DNA of 64,000 bases from Arenibacter aquaticus (GTDB taxonomy: Bacteria > Bacteroidota > Bacteroidia > Flavobacteriales > Flavobacteriaceae). The stretch is taken from positions 430,282 through 494,281 of the forward strand of contig NZ_RQPJ01000005.1 of the NCBI RefSeq assembly GCF_003957295.1, given 5' to 3'. The position numbers and the translations under genes are program-made. Below are positions 45,171 to 55,071 of the stretch, piece after piece (position 1 is the stretch's first letter; each line of letters starts with the position of its first letter). Below the pieces are notes generated by a model. It was given only the letters and a program-made list of their open reading frames with translations. It ran no database searches and was not told the origin of the DNA.

Positions 45171-47765
45171 ATGAGGATGCGATCGTTTATGGATTTAAAC
45201 AGTACGAAAGTAAGATTATTATTGCTAGTTATTGCAATTACCTCATGTAATGCCGTAAAAAGAGTTGGTGAAGATGAGCTACTACTTACCAAAAACTTTA
45301 TTTACGCGGATAGTGTAAAGGTTACCAATGAAGATATCCACAGCCTTATCTTTCAAAAACCCAATAGTACCTTATTGGGATACCCGCTACGATTAAACCT
45401 CTATAACCTGGCCAAGAAAAACCCCGACTCCTCTTTCCAGGCATGGCTCCACAAGAAAGAAAAAAGGGAAAAACGACTTACAAGTATACTCTCTAAAAAG
45501 CAGGTGGACCGATTGGGCGAATCCTTCTTGGTAAAGGGCGCCAGCGTTTGGTTAAAAAATATAGGAGAAGCACCAACCATAGTAGATACCACTAAGGCAA
45601 GAAGGTCGCTACAGCGCTTGAATGCCTACTATAAGAGCAAGGGCTATTTTAACAATTCCACCACCTACGAACTAGACAGTAGCGCCAGAAGTAAACGGGC
45701 TATTATGAACTACAGGCTAGACTTGGGCAAGCCTTATTTAATAGACTCCATATCTACCCAGATAGCCTCCCCAGCTTTGGATTCCATCCAAAAAAAGAAC
45801 AATGACAACACCTTTATCAAACCAGGGCAACGAATTGATCTGGAAAATTTCAATAGCGAACGGGAAAGACTGACCAACCTCTTTAGAAACAACGGTATCC
45901 ATAATTTTCAAGAAAGCTCCATTTCCTATGATTTAATTGGGGACACTACCAAAATAGGGAACAATCAAAAGTTGGATATTCTTTTAAATATTGAAAACCT
46001 TAAAAAAAGAACCGACAACAACCTTACAACCTCCGAATACAAGGTACATACCTTTAAAAAAATTAATATTTACACAAACTACCTGTTCAACAATGGACAG
46101 GATAGCCTAAAAAAGGTAGATTATAAAGACTATACCATCTACTACCACCGTAAATTACGGTTCAAGCCAAAAACGCTTACCGACGCCGTTTTCCTTAGTA
46201 AGGACAGTATTTATAGGGAAATTGACAGAATACGCACCTATAGGCAAATCACCAACTTAAACACTTTTAAGTATCCCAATATAGAATTTGTGGAAGATAG
46301 TACCCAGTCAGAATTGACTACCAACATCTACCTTTCCCCTAAACCAAGATATTCATTGGGAACCGATTTTGATGTAACCCATTCCAACATCCAATTCCTG
46401 GGTTTGGCATTTAGCCCTTCCTTACAAGCAAGAAATTTATTCAAGGGAGCAGAAAACCTAAGCATATCGGGAAGAATAAACCTAGGTGCTTCCAAGGATC
46501 CGGATATTGTAGACAACCGTTTTTTTAATTTGCTGGAATTTGGAGGTGACATCAACCTGAACCTCCCTCGTTTATGGTTTCCATTTGTGAACACCTCCAG
46601 GATCATTCCCAACTATATGCTCCCCAAGACCAATATATCTATTGGAACCAGCTTTCAGCAAAATATTGGCTTGGACAAGCAAACCTTCAATACAGTATTG
46701 GGTTACAATTGGTCACCCACAGATTTCAAAAAGCTCACTGCCGAACTGATCAACGTACAATTTGTGCGCAATGTAAATCCCGATAGGTTTTTCTCGGTAT
46801 ACGAGAACACCTTTGAAAACCTGGACGAAATAGCCGATAATTACGAGACCGAAGCTTCCCTGGCCGATTACTACGAGACCACATCGGATGAAACAGACCC
46901 CACATTGATTATCCCTGAGGGTACCACAGGATTTATCAATGCCATTCTTAATGAGGAAGTATCCGCTTCCGAAGATGATTATGACGACATAAGTAGTATT
47001 GAGGAAAGACGAAAAAGGCTAACGGAAAACAATTTGATTTTTGCCAGTAATTTTACCTTCAACAAAAACAACAAACAAGGTATTACCGACAATAGTTTTT
47101 ATAAGTTTAGGTGGAAACTGGAAAGTGCCGGAAACCTGCTCAGCGGTATATCCTCCTTTATCCCCTTCAACAAAAACGAGGACGATAAGCTATTGGTCTT
47201 TAACGTTCCCTTTTCCCAATACGTAAAAACCGAGTTCGATTTTATAAAACACTGGAGTTTCTCCGGAACCAATGTATTGGCCTTTAGAAGTTTCTTTGGA
47301 ATTGCGGTACCTTACGGCAATTCGGACAACATACCATTTGTGAGAAGTTATTTTGCCGGTGGATCCAACGACAACCGGGCTTGGCTACCGTATTCCCTAG
47401 GCCCTGGAAAGACCGAAGATGTGAACGATTTTAACGAAGCCAATCTAAAATTGGCCTTTAACCTGGAATACAGGTTTCCTATTGTAGGGGATATAAAAGG
47501 GGCTCTTTTTGCCGATGCCGGTAATATTTGGAACGTATTGGACAATGTTAAAGATGAGAATGCCACCTTTGACAGTTTAGCGGACCTTGGGGACATAGCC
47601 TTGGGAACAGGATTTGGATTGCGTTATGATTTTACCTATTTTGTTTTTAGGCTAGATATGGGGTTTAAAACCTATAATCCGGCCGAAGAATCCTCTAAAA
47701 GATGGTTTCGGGACTACAATTTATCCAATGGAGTATTTAACATAGGTATAAATTATCCTTTTTAG
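45171..47765 (+). CDS. BamA/TamA-like outer-membrane assembly lipoprotein (surface antigen D15 family)
   Basis: Predicted outer-membrane beta-barrel of the Omp85 superfamily, 864 residues from ATG 45171 (ATG 45189 is an alternative). A lipoprotein signal is clear (VRLLLLVIAITSC). An extended periplasmic part with POTRA-like folds (about 40-400, including RLNAYYKSKGYFNNSTTYEL) precedes the C-terminal Omp85 barrel (about 410-864). The barrel includes SYFAGGSNDNRAWLPYSLGP, whose RAW element matches the Omp85 (V)RG(Y/F)-type lid motif, and ends GVFNIGINYPF. A lipidated Omp85 protein of this kind is common in Bacteroidota and is distinct from BamA proper. Its clients are not known. A disordered acidic stretch sits in a barrel loop near residues 560-600. 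Confidence 0.9.
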   Translation: MRMRSFMDLNSTKVRLLLLVIAITSCNAVKRVGEDELLLTKNFIYADSVKVTNEDIHSLIFQKPNSTLLGYPLRLNLYNLAKKNPDSSFQAWLHKKEKREKRLTSILSKKQVDRLGESFLVKGASVWLKNIGEAPTIVDTTKARRSLQRLNAYYKSKGYFNNSTTYELDSSARSKRAIMNYRLDLGKPYLIDSISTQIASPALDSIQKKNNDNTFIKPGQRIDLENFNSERERLTNLFRNNGIHNFQESSISYDLIGDTTKIGNNQKLDILLNIENLKKRTDNNLTTSEYKVHTFKKINIYTNYLFNNGQDSLKKVDYKDYTIYYHRKLRFKPKTLTDAVFLSKDSIYREIDRIRTYRQITNLNTFKYPNIEFVEDSTQSELTTNIYLSPKPRYSLGTDFDVTHSNIQFLGLAFSPSLQARNLFKGAENLSISGRINLGASKDPDIVDNRFFNLLEFGGDINLNLPRLWFPFVNTSRIIPNYMLPKTNISIGTSFQQNIGLDKQTFNTVLGYNWSPTDFKKLTAELINVQFVRNVNPDRFFSVYENTFENLDEIADNYETEASLADYYETTSDETDPTLIIPEGTTGFINAILNEEVSASEDDYDDISSIEERRKRLTENNLIFASNFTFNKNNKQGITDNSFYKFRWKLESAGNLLSGISSFIPFNKNEDDKLLVFNVPFSQYVKTEFDFIKHWSFSGTNVLAFRSFFGIAVPYGNSDNIPFVRSYFAGGSNDNRAWLPYSLGPGKTEDVNDFNEANLKLAFNLEYRFPIVGDIKGALFADAGNIWNVLDNVKDENATFDSLADLGDIALGTGFGLRYDFTYFVFRLDMGFKTYNPAEESSKRWFRDYNLSNGVFNIGINYPF

Positions 47766-47780
47766 AGCTAAATATTTTAT

Positions 47781-47788
47781 TACTTTTG
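47781..47788 (+). promoter_or_regulatory. Candidate fba promoter -7 box
   Basis: TACTTTTG fits TAnnTTTG, 34 bases before the aldolase ATG and 15 bases after the preceding stop. The -33 element is weak. Confidence 0.45.
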
Positions 47789-47822
47789 TCCCATCTTTTA
47801 ATTAACTCAATAAAGTAAGATT

Positions 47823-48890
47823 ATGGCTCACAATATTAAACCAGGAGTTGCTACCGGTGATGAAGTTCAGGAAATTTTCAATTATGCCAAAGAAAAGGGT
47901 TTTGCTCTTCCAGCCGTTAATGTTATAGGATCAAATACTATGAACGGAGTTTTGGAAACTGCTGCCAGTTTAAATGCTCCCGTAATTATACAATTTTCCA
48001 ATGGAGGTGCTCAATTCAATGCAGGAAAAGGCTTGTCCAATGAAGGACAACAAGCTGCTATCTTAGGGGCTACTGCAGGAGCAAAGCATATACACCAAAT
48101 GGCTGAGGCCTACGGCGCCACTGTAATTCTACATACAGACCACTGTGCCAAGAAACTATTGCCTTGGATAGACGGACTTTTGGATGCCAGTGAGAAACAT
48201 TTTGCTGAAACCGGTAAACCATTGTACAGCTCACATATGATAGACCTTTCCGAAGAACCTTTGGAGGAGAACATTGAAATATGCAAGCAATACCTTGCCA
48301 GAATGAGCAAAATGGGCATGACCTTGGAAATTGAATTGGGAATCACAGGAGGGGAAGAAGATGGTGTGGACAACACAGATGTAGACGATTCCAAATTATA
48401 TACCCAGCCAGAGGAAGTTGCTTATGCCTATGAGGAACTTTCCAAAGTAAGCCATAGGTTTACCATTGCTGCGGCATTTGGAAATGTACATGGGGTATAC
48501 AAACCTGGAAATGTAAAATTGACCCCTAAGATCTTGAAGAATTCACAAGAATTTATCTCTGAAAAATACGGGGTAGAACACAACCATATAGATTTCGTTT
48601 TTCACGGTGGATCTGGTTCAACCGTAGAAGAAATTCGCGAAGCAATTGGGTACGGGGTTATTAAAATGAATATAGACACAGACCTACAGTATGCCTTCCT
48701 AGAAGGGATAAGGGATTATGTACAAGGTAAAAAAGACTATCTTCAGTCCCAGATCGGAAACCCTAACGGAGCGGACGAACCCAATAAAAAACACTACGAC
48801 CCACGTGTTTGGTTAAGAGAAGGAGAAAAAACATTTATAACACGTCTAAAAAAGGCTTTTGAAGATCTTAATAACGTGAATACCCTATAA
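47823..48890 (+). CDS. fbaA: Fructose-bisphosphate aldolase, class II
   Basis: Zinc-dependent cleavage of fructose-1,6-bisphosphate to glyceraldehyde-3-phosphate and dihydroxyacetone phosphate. The 355-residue product matches the FbaA (class IIA) type: FALPAVNVIGSNTMNGVLE, VIIQFSNGGAQFNAGKG, metal ligands in VILHTDHCAKKLLPWIDGL, MTLEIELGITGGEEDGVDN, AAFGNVHGVYKPGNVKL and FVFHGGSGSTVEEIREAI, then IKMNIDTDLQYAF. Length is normal. accD starts 25 bp downstream and may share the transcript. Confidence 0.98.
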   Translation: MAHNIKPGVATGDEVQEIFNYAKEKGFALPAVNVIGSNTMNGVLETAASLNAPVIIQFSNGGAQFNAGKGLSNEGQQAAILGATAGAKHIHQMAEAYGATVILHTDHCAKKLLPWIDGLLDASEKHFAETGKPLYSSHMIDLSEEPLEENIEICKQYLARMSKMGMTLEIELGITGGEEDGVDNTDVDDSKLYTQPEEVAYAYEELSKVSHRFTIAAAFGNVHGVYKPGNVKLTPKILKNSQEFISEKYGVEHNHIDFVFHGGSGSTVEEIREAIGYGVIKMNIDTDLQYAFLEGIRDYVQGKKDYLQSQIGNPNGADEPNKKHYDPRVWLREGEKTFITRLKKAFEDLNNVNTL

Positions 48891-48914
48891 TCCTCAAACC
48901 CTAAAAGAAAACGT

Positions 48915-49775
48915 ATGTCATCTTGGTTTAAAAGAAAGGAAAAAGGAATACAGACCGCCACGGATCAGAAAAAAGACACCCCAAAAGGGCTCTGGTACAA
49001 GTCCCCAACCGGGAAAATTGTTGAATCTGATGAATTGGCAAAGAATTTTTATGTTAGCCCAGAGGATGATTATCATGTAAGAATAGGCAGTAAAGAGTAT
49101 TTTGAGATTCTTTTTGATGATAACAAGTTTACCGAACTGGATGTTAAACTTTCCTCCAAGGACCCTTTAAAATTTGAGGACACCAAAAAGTATGTAGACC
49201 GCTTAAAGGCAGCTGAGGCCAAAACCGGATTAAAGGATGCGGTAAGGACTGCTGTGGGAAAATCTATGGGCAAGAACGTAGTTATTTGCTGTATGGATTT
49301 TAGCTTTATAGGAGGCTCTATGGGAAGTGTTGTTGGTGAGAAAATAGCGAGGGGAATAGACCATGCCATTAAAAAGAAGCTTCCTTTTGTGATGATTTCC
49401 AAATCTGGGGGAGCGCGTATGATGGAAGCTGCGCTATCACTAATGCAACTGGCCAAAACATCGGCCAAACTAGCACAGTTGGCAGAAGCCGGAATTCCCT
49501 ATATCTCTTTGTGTACAGATCCTACTACAGGAGGTACAACCGCCTCGTACGCCATGTTGGGGGATATCAATATTTCCGAACCAGGGGCATTGATAGGTTT
49601 CGCCGGGCCCCGTGTAGTTAAGGAGGCTACGGGCAAGGAGCTTCCGGAAGGATTCCAGACAGCCGAATTTTTACAGGAACACGGATTTTTAGATTTTATA
49701 GTCCATAGAAGGGACCTTAAAAAGAAAATCAACCTCTATATAGATTTGATAGAAAACAATCCGGTTAGACAATAA
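48915..49775 (+). CDS. accD: Acetyl-CoA carboxylase carboxyltransferase subunit beta
   Basis: Carboxyltransferase beta subunit that, with AccA, transfers carboxyl from biotin to acetyl-CoA for fatty-acid synthesis. The 286-residue product has the crotonase-fold core with [59 protein letters not shown] and [20 protein letters not shown]. In E. coli an N-terminal C4 zinc ribbon precedes the core; here the matching stretch reads [17 protein letters not shown] then [13 protein letters not shown], with none of the four cysteines. The rest is intact, so the enzyme should work. A bidirectional terminator follows. Confidence 0.97.
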   Translation: MSSWFKRKEKGIQTATDQKKDTPKGLWYKSPTGKIVESDELAKNFYVSPEDDYHVRIGSKEYFEILFDDNKFTELDVKLSSKDPLKFEDTKKYVDRLKAAEAKTGLKDAVRTAVGKSMGKNVVICCMDFSFIGGSMGSVVGEKIARGIDHAIKKKLPFVMISKSGGARMMEAALSLMQLAKTSAKLAQLAEAGIPYISLCTDPTTGGTTASYAMLGDINISEPGALIGFAGPRVVKEATGKELPEGFQTAEFLQEHGFLDFIVHRRDLKKKINLYIDLIENNPVRQ

Positions 49776-49780
49776 AGACA

Positions 49781-49815
49781 AAAGGCCCTGAAATTAGATC
49801 AGGGCCTTTTTTTTA
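49781..49815. terminator. Bidirectional terminator between accD and the lipoprotein gene
   Basis: AAAGGCCCTGA / TCAGGGCCTTT forms a perfect 11-bp stem with a 7-base loop, followed by a run of T on the plus strand. Confidence 0.93.
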
Positions 49816-49818
49816 CTC

Positions 49819-50679
49819 TTATTTGTTGAACCTTCTCAGGAAAATTTCTTCCGTGGATCCGTCGGGATACGTTAGTTCCCCTTTGGCATCACAACTGCCA
49901 TCACCAAAATCGAGGCTTACAGAGGCATCGTTTCTGCTTACCTCCACAACTCCACTAACAATAAACCTACAGGAAAGCTCACGACGCAAAGGAGTTGTGA
50001 TTTCCCTGCTGTGCACATTTCCCAGTTTCCCATTATACGTACCCTTTCCTGTTATAAGGAACACATTGTCTGCCCAATAACCACTGCCATATCCCTCTAT
50101 CCATTCACGGGTCCTATTGCCTTCAAAACTAGCAGTGCTTCCATCGGGCCATACGCCATTATAACTGGCCACAGCGTCTGATTGGGGATTGCCATTTTCA
50201 TTGGAAGCAGTCCTTACCAAGGTACCCCCGCCTTCCACGGCCACCCCATTAAAGCTGAAATTTTCCAATGAAAAATTCACTGTTGCCGTCGCCGCATCGG
50301 CGTCTCTGGAGCGACTTAAAAAAAGTATTCCGCTCAGTAGATTTCCATTGGGCAGCTCACAGCCTTCCCCAAAATCTATAGTGGTTTCCCTAGTGGTATC
50401 CGTAACAACCTTAGTAATGGTGACACAATCTGGCAAATAATTGGATCTGTATAAGGACTTGCCGGTAGCATTGATAGCCTCGGTGGCCATAACATCCTCA
50501 CCAATGGTGGCAATTTCCTCAGATATTGATTCTGCCTCATCACTGGACACTAACTGGGCCACTTCAAAAGCAGAATCTTCTTCATTGACCGTGGAATCCT
50601 CATTACTACAGGAACCCATTACCAATAATACAATAAGCAACCACCCCGTTCCGTTTGTTATTTTAAATTTCTCTTTCAT
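49819..50679 (-). CDS. Hypothetical lipoprotein with two similar modules
   Basis: From ATG 50679 the product is 286 residues; 13 extra codons upstream are unlikely. The signal ends in LLIVLLVMGSC, a clear lipobox, followed by an acidic Ser/Glu-rich linker. Two similar modules follow: one with CVTITKVVTDTTRETTIDFG and EGCELPNGNLLSG, and a C-terminal one with CRFIVSGVVEVSRNDASVSL and DFGDGSCDAKGEL ending in a YPDGST strand. Both share Cys - beta strands - DFG(E/D)G-Cys, suggesting a duplicated beta-rich fold. I recognise no characterised family. It is inserted between core genes (accD and rpsO), so its function is not hinted by neighbours. It is probably on the outer membrane. Confidence 0.8.
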   Translation of the reverse strand: MKEKFKITNGTGWLLIVLLVMGSCSNEDSTVNEEDSAFEVAQLVSSDEAESISEEIATIGEDVMATEAINATGKSLYRSNYLPDCVTITKVVTDTTRETTIDFGEGCELPNGNLLSGILFLSRSRDADAATATVNFSLENFSFNGVAVEGGGTLVRTASNENGNPQSDAVASYNGVWPDGSTASFEGNRTREWIEGYGSGYWADNVFLITGKGTYNGKLGNVHSREITTPLRRELSCRFIVSGVVEVSRNDASVSLDFGDGSCDAKGELTYPDGSTEEIFLRRFNK

Positions 50680-50846
50680 CTTTTTTAGATTTAATTGTTG
50701 AACAATTGTTACAAGCAATTAGCGGGTATATGGCTAGCCTAACATTACGATCGTTTACCGCCTACTGCATTATAACATTTTTTTAACGTTTAATATATGA
50801 CCGCGTTTAAATAAAAAAGTTTAATCCATGATAAAAAAAAGCCGGA

Positions 50847-50880
50847 TTGGACGGGGATTCTAAAAAATAGTCTATCTTTG
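50847..50880 (+). promoter_or_regulatory. rpsO promoter
   Basis: TTGG (50847-50850) and TATCTTTG (50873-50880) are separated by 22 bases, a good match to the Bacteroidota -33/-7 layout. The leader before the rpsO ATG would be about 45-50 bases. Confidence 0.7.
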
Positions 50881-50933
50881 CGGCCTGATTGAAAATCAAT
50901 CATGTACATAAAAATCATTAAAGTAATATTGGA

Positions 50934-51203
50934 ATGTATTTAACTAAAGAAGTAAAAGCCGAGATTTTCAAAAAACACGGCGGAGAAGCAAAAAACACAG
51001 GTTCCGCTGAAGGGCAGATCGCTTTGTTTACTCACAGAATCAACCACTTGACAGAACACTTAAAGAACAATCGTAAAGATTTCAACACTGAGCGTTCATT
51101 GGTTAAATTGGTAGGAAAAAGAAGATCTCTTCTTGATTATTTAATAAAGAAAGATATCGTTAGATATCGTGAAATCATTAAAGAATTAGGAATTAGAAAA
51201 TAA
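50934..51203 (+). CDS. rpsO: 30S ribosomal protein S15
   Basis: An 89-residue primary 16S rRNA-binding protein of the small subunit. It matches S15 throughout: FKKHGGEAKNTGSAEGQIAL, FTHRINHLTEHLKNNRKDFN, the conserved LVKLVGKRRSLLDYLIKKD and RYREIIKELGIRK. Length is exactly as expected. It is followed by a terminator-like hairpin and pnp, the common bacterial gene order. Confidence 0.99.
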   Translation: MYLTKEVKAEIFKKHGGEAKNTGSAEGQIALFTHRINHLTEHLKNNRKDFNTERSLVKLVGKRRSLLDYLIKKDIVRYREIIKELGIRK

Positions 51204-51209
51204 TTTATC

Positions 51210-51244
51210 AAAAAAGGGGGAAGTCTAACTTTCCCTTTTTTTTT
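51210..51244 (+). terminator. Terminator after rpsO
   Basis: AAAAAAGGG...CCCTTTTTT with two inner G-T pairs forms a stem of about 12 bp and an 8-base loop, running into a T-tract 7 bp after the rpsO stop. Confidence 0.75.
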
Positions 51245-51284
51245 ACAATACCGGTACAATTTTTTTTTAATTTTACCGCAAAGC

Positions 51285-51424
51285 CCCAAAGGCTTACCTT
51301 TGGGCACAATCAAAAAGCTTGCACATAGTTTTTCATTGGTCCGCAACACACAACTACAACACAACAACGTCGTCTTTACTAGACGAAAGACCATTGTTTA
51401 ACAAACCTGTAATAAGGCAGGTTT
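51285..51424 (+). promoter_or_regulatory. pnp leader with three inverted repeats and a promoter-like box
   Basis: Three hairpins are visible before pnp: CCCAAAGG-CTTA-CCTTTGGG (51285-51304), CGTCT-TTACT-AGACG (51371-51385) and AAACCTG...CAGGTTT (51403-51424). The first overlaps TACCTTTG (51295-51302), which also fits a -7 box. In enterobacteria the pnp leader hairpin mediates PNPase autoregulation; a similar role here is only inferred. Confidence 0.45.
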
Positions 51425-51436
51425 TAATTCGTATTT

Positions 51437-53659
51437 ATGATACCAAAAGTATTTAAAGAGGTCATTGACCTTGGTGACGGTAGGGAGATTTCTATCGAAA
51501 CCGGAAAATTGGCAAAACAGGCCCATGGTTCTGTTGTTGTACAATCAGGAAAATGTATGTTGTTATGTACAGTAGTTTCCAATTACAAACAAAGTGATGT
51601 GGATTTCCTTCCATTGACGGTAGATTACCGTGAGAAATTTGCAGCTTCCGGGCGTTACCCTGGAGGTTTCTTTAAAAGAGAAGCAAGACCAAGTGATGGC
51701 GAAGTATTGACCATGAGATTGGTAGACCGTGTTTTACGTCCTCTTTTCCCAAAGGATTACCATGCTGAGACACAGGTAATGATACAGTTGATGTCCCATG
51801 ACGAGGATGTTATGCCAGATGCCATGGCAGGATTGGCCGCATCTGCTGCTATCCAATTATCTGACTTCCCATTTGAATGTGCCATTTCAGAGGTACGTGT
51901 GGGACGTGTTGATGGTAAATTTATCATTAACCCAACCAGGGCACAATTAGCGGTATCCGATATTGATATGGTTATTGGTGCTTCTGCCGATTCTGTAATG
52001 ATGGTAGAAGGGGAGATGAAAGAGATTTCTGAAGAGGAGATGGTAGAAGCCATTAAATTTGCCCATGAAGCCATTAAAGTACAGTGTGCGGCACAGATAA
52101 AACTTGCCGAAGCATTTGGCAAGAAAGAAGTTCGTGAATACGAGCCGGAAAGAGAAGATGAGGAATTGGCCAAAAAAATCCATGACATGGCCTATGATAA
52201 GGTTTATGCCATTGCCAAAGCCGGATCTTCCAAACATGAAAGAAGTGCGGCATTTGACGCAATAAAAGAAGAAATAAAGGCTACTTTTTCCGAAGAGGAA
52301 TTGGCCGATATAGGAGACTTGATTTCCAAATACTATTACAAGGCTGAAAAAGCAGCCGTAAGAGACCTAACCTTAAATGAAGGGCTTCGTCTTGATGGTA
52401 GAAAAACCGATGAGATCAGACCTATATGGTGTGAAGTTGACTACTTGCCTTCTACCCATGGTTCCGCAATTTTTACCCGTGGGGAAACCCAGGCCTTGGC
52501 AACGGTTACCTTAGGTACCTCCAGGGAAGCCAACCAAATAGATATGCCTTCTTATGAAGGAGAGGAAACTTTCTATTTACACTATAACTTCCCTCCATTC
52601 TCAACTGGGGAAGCAAGGCCTATCAGAGGAACTTCACGTAGGGAAGTAGGACACGGTAACTTAGCACAACGTGCCTTAAAAGGTATGGTTCCTGAGGATT
52701 GCCCTTATACCGTTCGTGTAGTATCCGAGGTATTGGAATCTAACGGTTCCTCTTCCATGGCTACCGTATGTTCCGGTACTATGGCCTTGATGGATGCCGG
52801 TGTACAATTAAAAAAGCCGGTTTCAGGTATTGCCATGGGATTGATTTCCGATAGCGAATCTGGAAACTATGCAGTATTGTCCGATATCTTGGGAGATGAA
52901 GACCACTTAGGGGATATGGACTTTAAAGTAACGGGTACCGCAGATGGTATTACGGCCTGTCAAATGGATATTAAGGTAAAGGGACTATCCTATGAAATAT
53001 TGGTAAATGCCCTTAAACAAGCCTCTGCTGGTCGTTTGCACATTTTGGATAAATTGGTTGAAACCATAGCTACACCAAATGCAGATGTAAAAGCACATGC
53101 ACCGAAAATGGTTACCAGAGTTATTCCTGGCGAATTTATTGGAGCCTTGATAGGACCTGGTGGCAAAGTAATCCAAGAATTACAAAAAGCTACCAACACT
53201 ACCATCGTTATCAATGAAGACCCTGTTACTGAAGAAGGTATCGTAGAAATTCTTGGGACCTCTCAAGAAGGGATTGATATGGTTCTTGCTAAAATAGATT
53301 CATTATTGTTTAAGCCAGAAGTAGGTAGTGTCTACGAAGTGAAGGTTATTAAAATGTTGGATTTTGGTGCTGTGGTAGAATATACCGAGGCTCCAGGTAA
53401 CGAAGTGTTGCTTCACGTATCCGAATTGGCTTGGGAACGTACAGAAAATGTTTCCGATGTTGTAAACATGGGCGATGTTTTTGATGTTAAGTATTTTGGC
53501 ACAGACCCAAGAACAAGAAAGGAAAAAGTTTCACGTAAGGCTTTATTGCCAAAACCTGAAGGTTTTAAAGAAAGACCTCCAAGAGAAGATCGTGGACGCA
53601 ATGACAGAGGAAGAAACGATAGAGGTAGAGACAGGGACCGCAAGCCCAGAAGGGATTAG
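51437..53659 (+). CDS. pnp: Polyribonucleotide nucleotidyltransferase (PNPase)
   Basis: Phosphorolytic 3'-5' exoribonuclease in RNA turnover. The 740-residue product has the two RNase PH cores (about 10-140 and 315-540; [46 protein letters not shown]-like [11 protein letters not shown]) and the linking helical domain. A KH domain follows ([20 protein letters not shown]), then an S1 domain ([20 protein letters not shown]), and a basic Arg/Asp/Gly-rich tail ([18 protein letters not shown]). The tail may add RNA affinity. A strong terminator follows. Confidence 0.98.
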   Translation: MIPKVFKEVIDLGDGREISIETGKLAKQAHGSVVVQSGKCMLLCTVVSNYKQSDVDFLPLTVDYREKFAASGRYPGGFFKREARPSDGEVLTMRLVDRVLRPLFPKDYHAETQVMIQLMSHDEDVMPDAMAGLAASAAIQLSDFPFECAISEVRVGRVDGKFIINPTRAQLAVSDIDMVIGASADSVMMVEGEMKEISEEEMVEAIKFAHEAIKVQCAAQIKLAEAFGKKEVREYEPEREDEELAKKIHDMAYDKVYAIAKAGSSKHERSAAFDAIKEEIKATFSEEELADIGDLISKYYYKAEKAAVRDLTLNEGLRLDGRKTDEIRPIWCEVDYLPSTHGSAIFTRGETQALATVTLGTSREANQIDMPSYEGEETFYLHYNFPPFSTGEARPIRGTSRREVGHGNLAQRALKGMVPEDCPYTVRVVSEVLESNGSSSMATVCSGTMALMDAGVQLKKPVSGIAMGLISDSESGNYAVLSDILGDEDHLGDMDFKVTGTADGITACQMDIKVKGLSYEILVNALKQASAGRLHILDKLVETIATPNADVKAHAPKMVTRVIPGEFIGALIGPGGKVIQELQKATNTTIVINEDPVTEEGIVEILGTSQEGIDMVLAKIDSLLFKPEVGSVYEVKVIKMLDFGAVVEYTEAPGNEVLLHVSELAWERTENVSDVVNMGDVFDVKYFGTDPRTRKEKVSRKALLPKPEGFKERPPREDRGRNDRGRNDRGRDRDRKPRRD

Positions 53660-53684
53660 TTTGTAACTACAACTCTTAATACTC

Positions 53685-53727
53685 AAGGCCGCCTTTACCA
53701 AAAAATGGTAATAAGGCGGCCTTTTTT
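53685..53727 (+). terminator. Terminator after pnp
   Basis: AAGGCCGCCTT / AAGGCGGCCTT, a perfect 11-bp outer stem, with TACC/GGTA pairing inside and a T-run after it. Confidence 0.93.
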
Positions 53728-53847
53728 TATGCATTTTATCCAAAAAAGTAAAATAAAGCAGACTTGTTGTAACATTTCATATTTATTTACGTATAACCTT
53801 ATACAGCTTATGCTTAGTGAACTTAACTTTAGAAAGAAAATATTTCG

Positions 53848-54711
53848 ATGAGACAGCTTAAAATAACAAAACAGGTTACCAATAGGGAAACCGCTTCCTT
53901 GGATAAATACTTACAAGAAATAGGCAAGGTTGATTTGATTACCGCCGATGAGGAAGTAGAATTGGCACAGCGCATCAAGGCCGGAGACCAAATTGCCCTT
54001 GAGAAGCTGACCAAAGCCAACCTTAGATTTGTGGTATCTGTTGCCAAGCAATACCAAAACCAAGGACTTACCCTACCTGATTTGATCAACGAAGGTAATC
54101 TTGGTCTTATTAAAGCGGCACAGCGTTTTGACGAAACCCGTGGATTTAAATTTATCTCCTATGCGGTTTGGTGGATTCGCCAGTCTATCTTACAGGCTTT
54201 GGCAGAACAGTCGCGTATTGTAAGATTGCCCCTTAACAAGATTGGTTCCATCAACAAAATAAATAAGACCTTTGCCTTTTTGGAGCAAGCGCATGAAAGA
54301 CAACCTTCAGCAGAGGAAATTGCCAAGGAATTGGACATGACTGTTGAAGATGTTAAGCAGTCCCTTAAAAATTCTGGTCGCCATGTATCCATGGATGCCC
54401 CATTGATAGACGGTGAAGATTCTAACCTTTACGATGTACTGCGTAGTGGTGAATCTCCTAACCCGGATAAGGAGCTATTGCACGAATCCCTTAGAACAGA
54501 AATAGAAAGAGCCCTTGAGACCTTAACACCTAGGGAAGCAGATGTCATCCGTTTGTACTTTGGCTTGGCAGGACAACACTCCATGACCTTGGAAGAGATA
54601 GGAGAAACTTTTGACCTCACCAGGGAAAGGGTCCGTCAGATAAAGGAAAAGGCTATCAGAAGACTAAAACACACTTCAAGAAGTAAGATTCTTAAAACAT
54701 ATCTTGGATAG
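53848..54711 (+). CDS. rpoD: Primary RNA polymerase sigma factor (RpoD/SigA type)
   Basis: Housekeeping sigma-70 factor that recognises the -33/TAnnTTTG promoters of Bacteroidota. The 287-residue product lacks region 1.1, as is typical of the phylum. Region 1.2 is [20 protein letters not shown]; region 2 includes [39 protein letters not shown] and [17 protein letters not shown]; region 3 includes [20 protein letters not shown]; region 4 ends with [15 protein letters not shown] and [20 protein letters not shown]. Group 1 rather than an alternative factor is favoured by the full region set. It stands as a single gene with a following terminator. Confidence 0.96.
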   Translation: MRQLKITKQVTNRETASLDKYLQEIGKVDLITADEEVELAQRIKAGDQIALEKLTKANLRFVVSVAKQYQNQGLTLPDLINEGNLGLIKAAQRFDETRGFKFISYAVWWIRQSILQALAEQSRIVRLPLNKIGSINKINKTFAFLEQAHERQPSAEEIAKELDMTVEDVKQSLKNSGRHVSMDAPLIDGEDSNLYDVLRSGESPNPDKELLHESLRTEIERALETLTPREADVIRLYFGLAGQHSMTLEEIGETFDLTRERVRQIKEKAIRRLKHTSRSKILKTYLG

Positions 54712-54832
54712 TTGATCCATACAATTAAAATTTTAACGCAATCCTTTCCCGCATTGGAAAGCTGTATTTAAAATTGTAATTTGTAAACAATAACAACAGT
54801 TATCATGACTGTTCGTTTTTTGATTGATGAAT

Positions 54833-54860
54833 AAACTCCGGCTGATTACCGGAGTTTTTC
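54833..54860 (+). terminator. Terminator downstream of rpoD
   Basis: AAACTCCGG / CCGGAGTTT stem of 9 bp with a 7-base loop, followed by TT. It lies about 120 bp after the stop, so the transcript has a long 3' untranslated part. Confidence 0.8.
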
Positions 54861-55043
54861 CATTTTTACGGCCCGTTAACCACCATTTAATCCTTCAATT
54901 CCAGTGTTTTAATTAAATTCATAGGCAGTTAATACACTTCTTGACATTATTTTCCTAATCAGGGGTGTTCAATTAGCCCTACTCTAAACAGAAATTTCCA
55001 TTTTGCAATAGGGGTTTAAGGTACCTTTTACCCCAAACACTCC

Positions 55044-55051
55044 TATCTTTG
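55044..55051 (+). promoter_or_regulatory. Candidate -7 box for the radical SAM gene
   Basis: TATCTTTG, 20 bases before the ATG at 55072. No TTG at proper -33 spacing. Confidence 0.45.
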
Positions 55052-55071
55052 CAATTATATATACTATTGCC

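Larger units (their letters stand above)
54712..55071. other. 360-bp intergenic region
   Basis: It contains the terminator at 54833-54860 and the candidate promoter box at 55044-55051. Nothing else is recognised. Confidence 0.4.
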
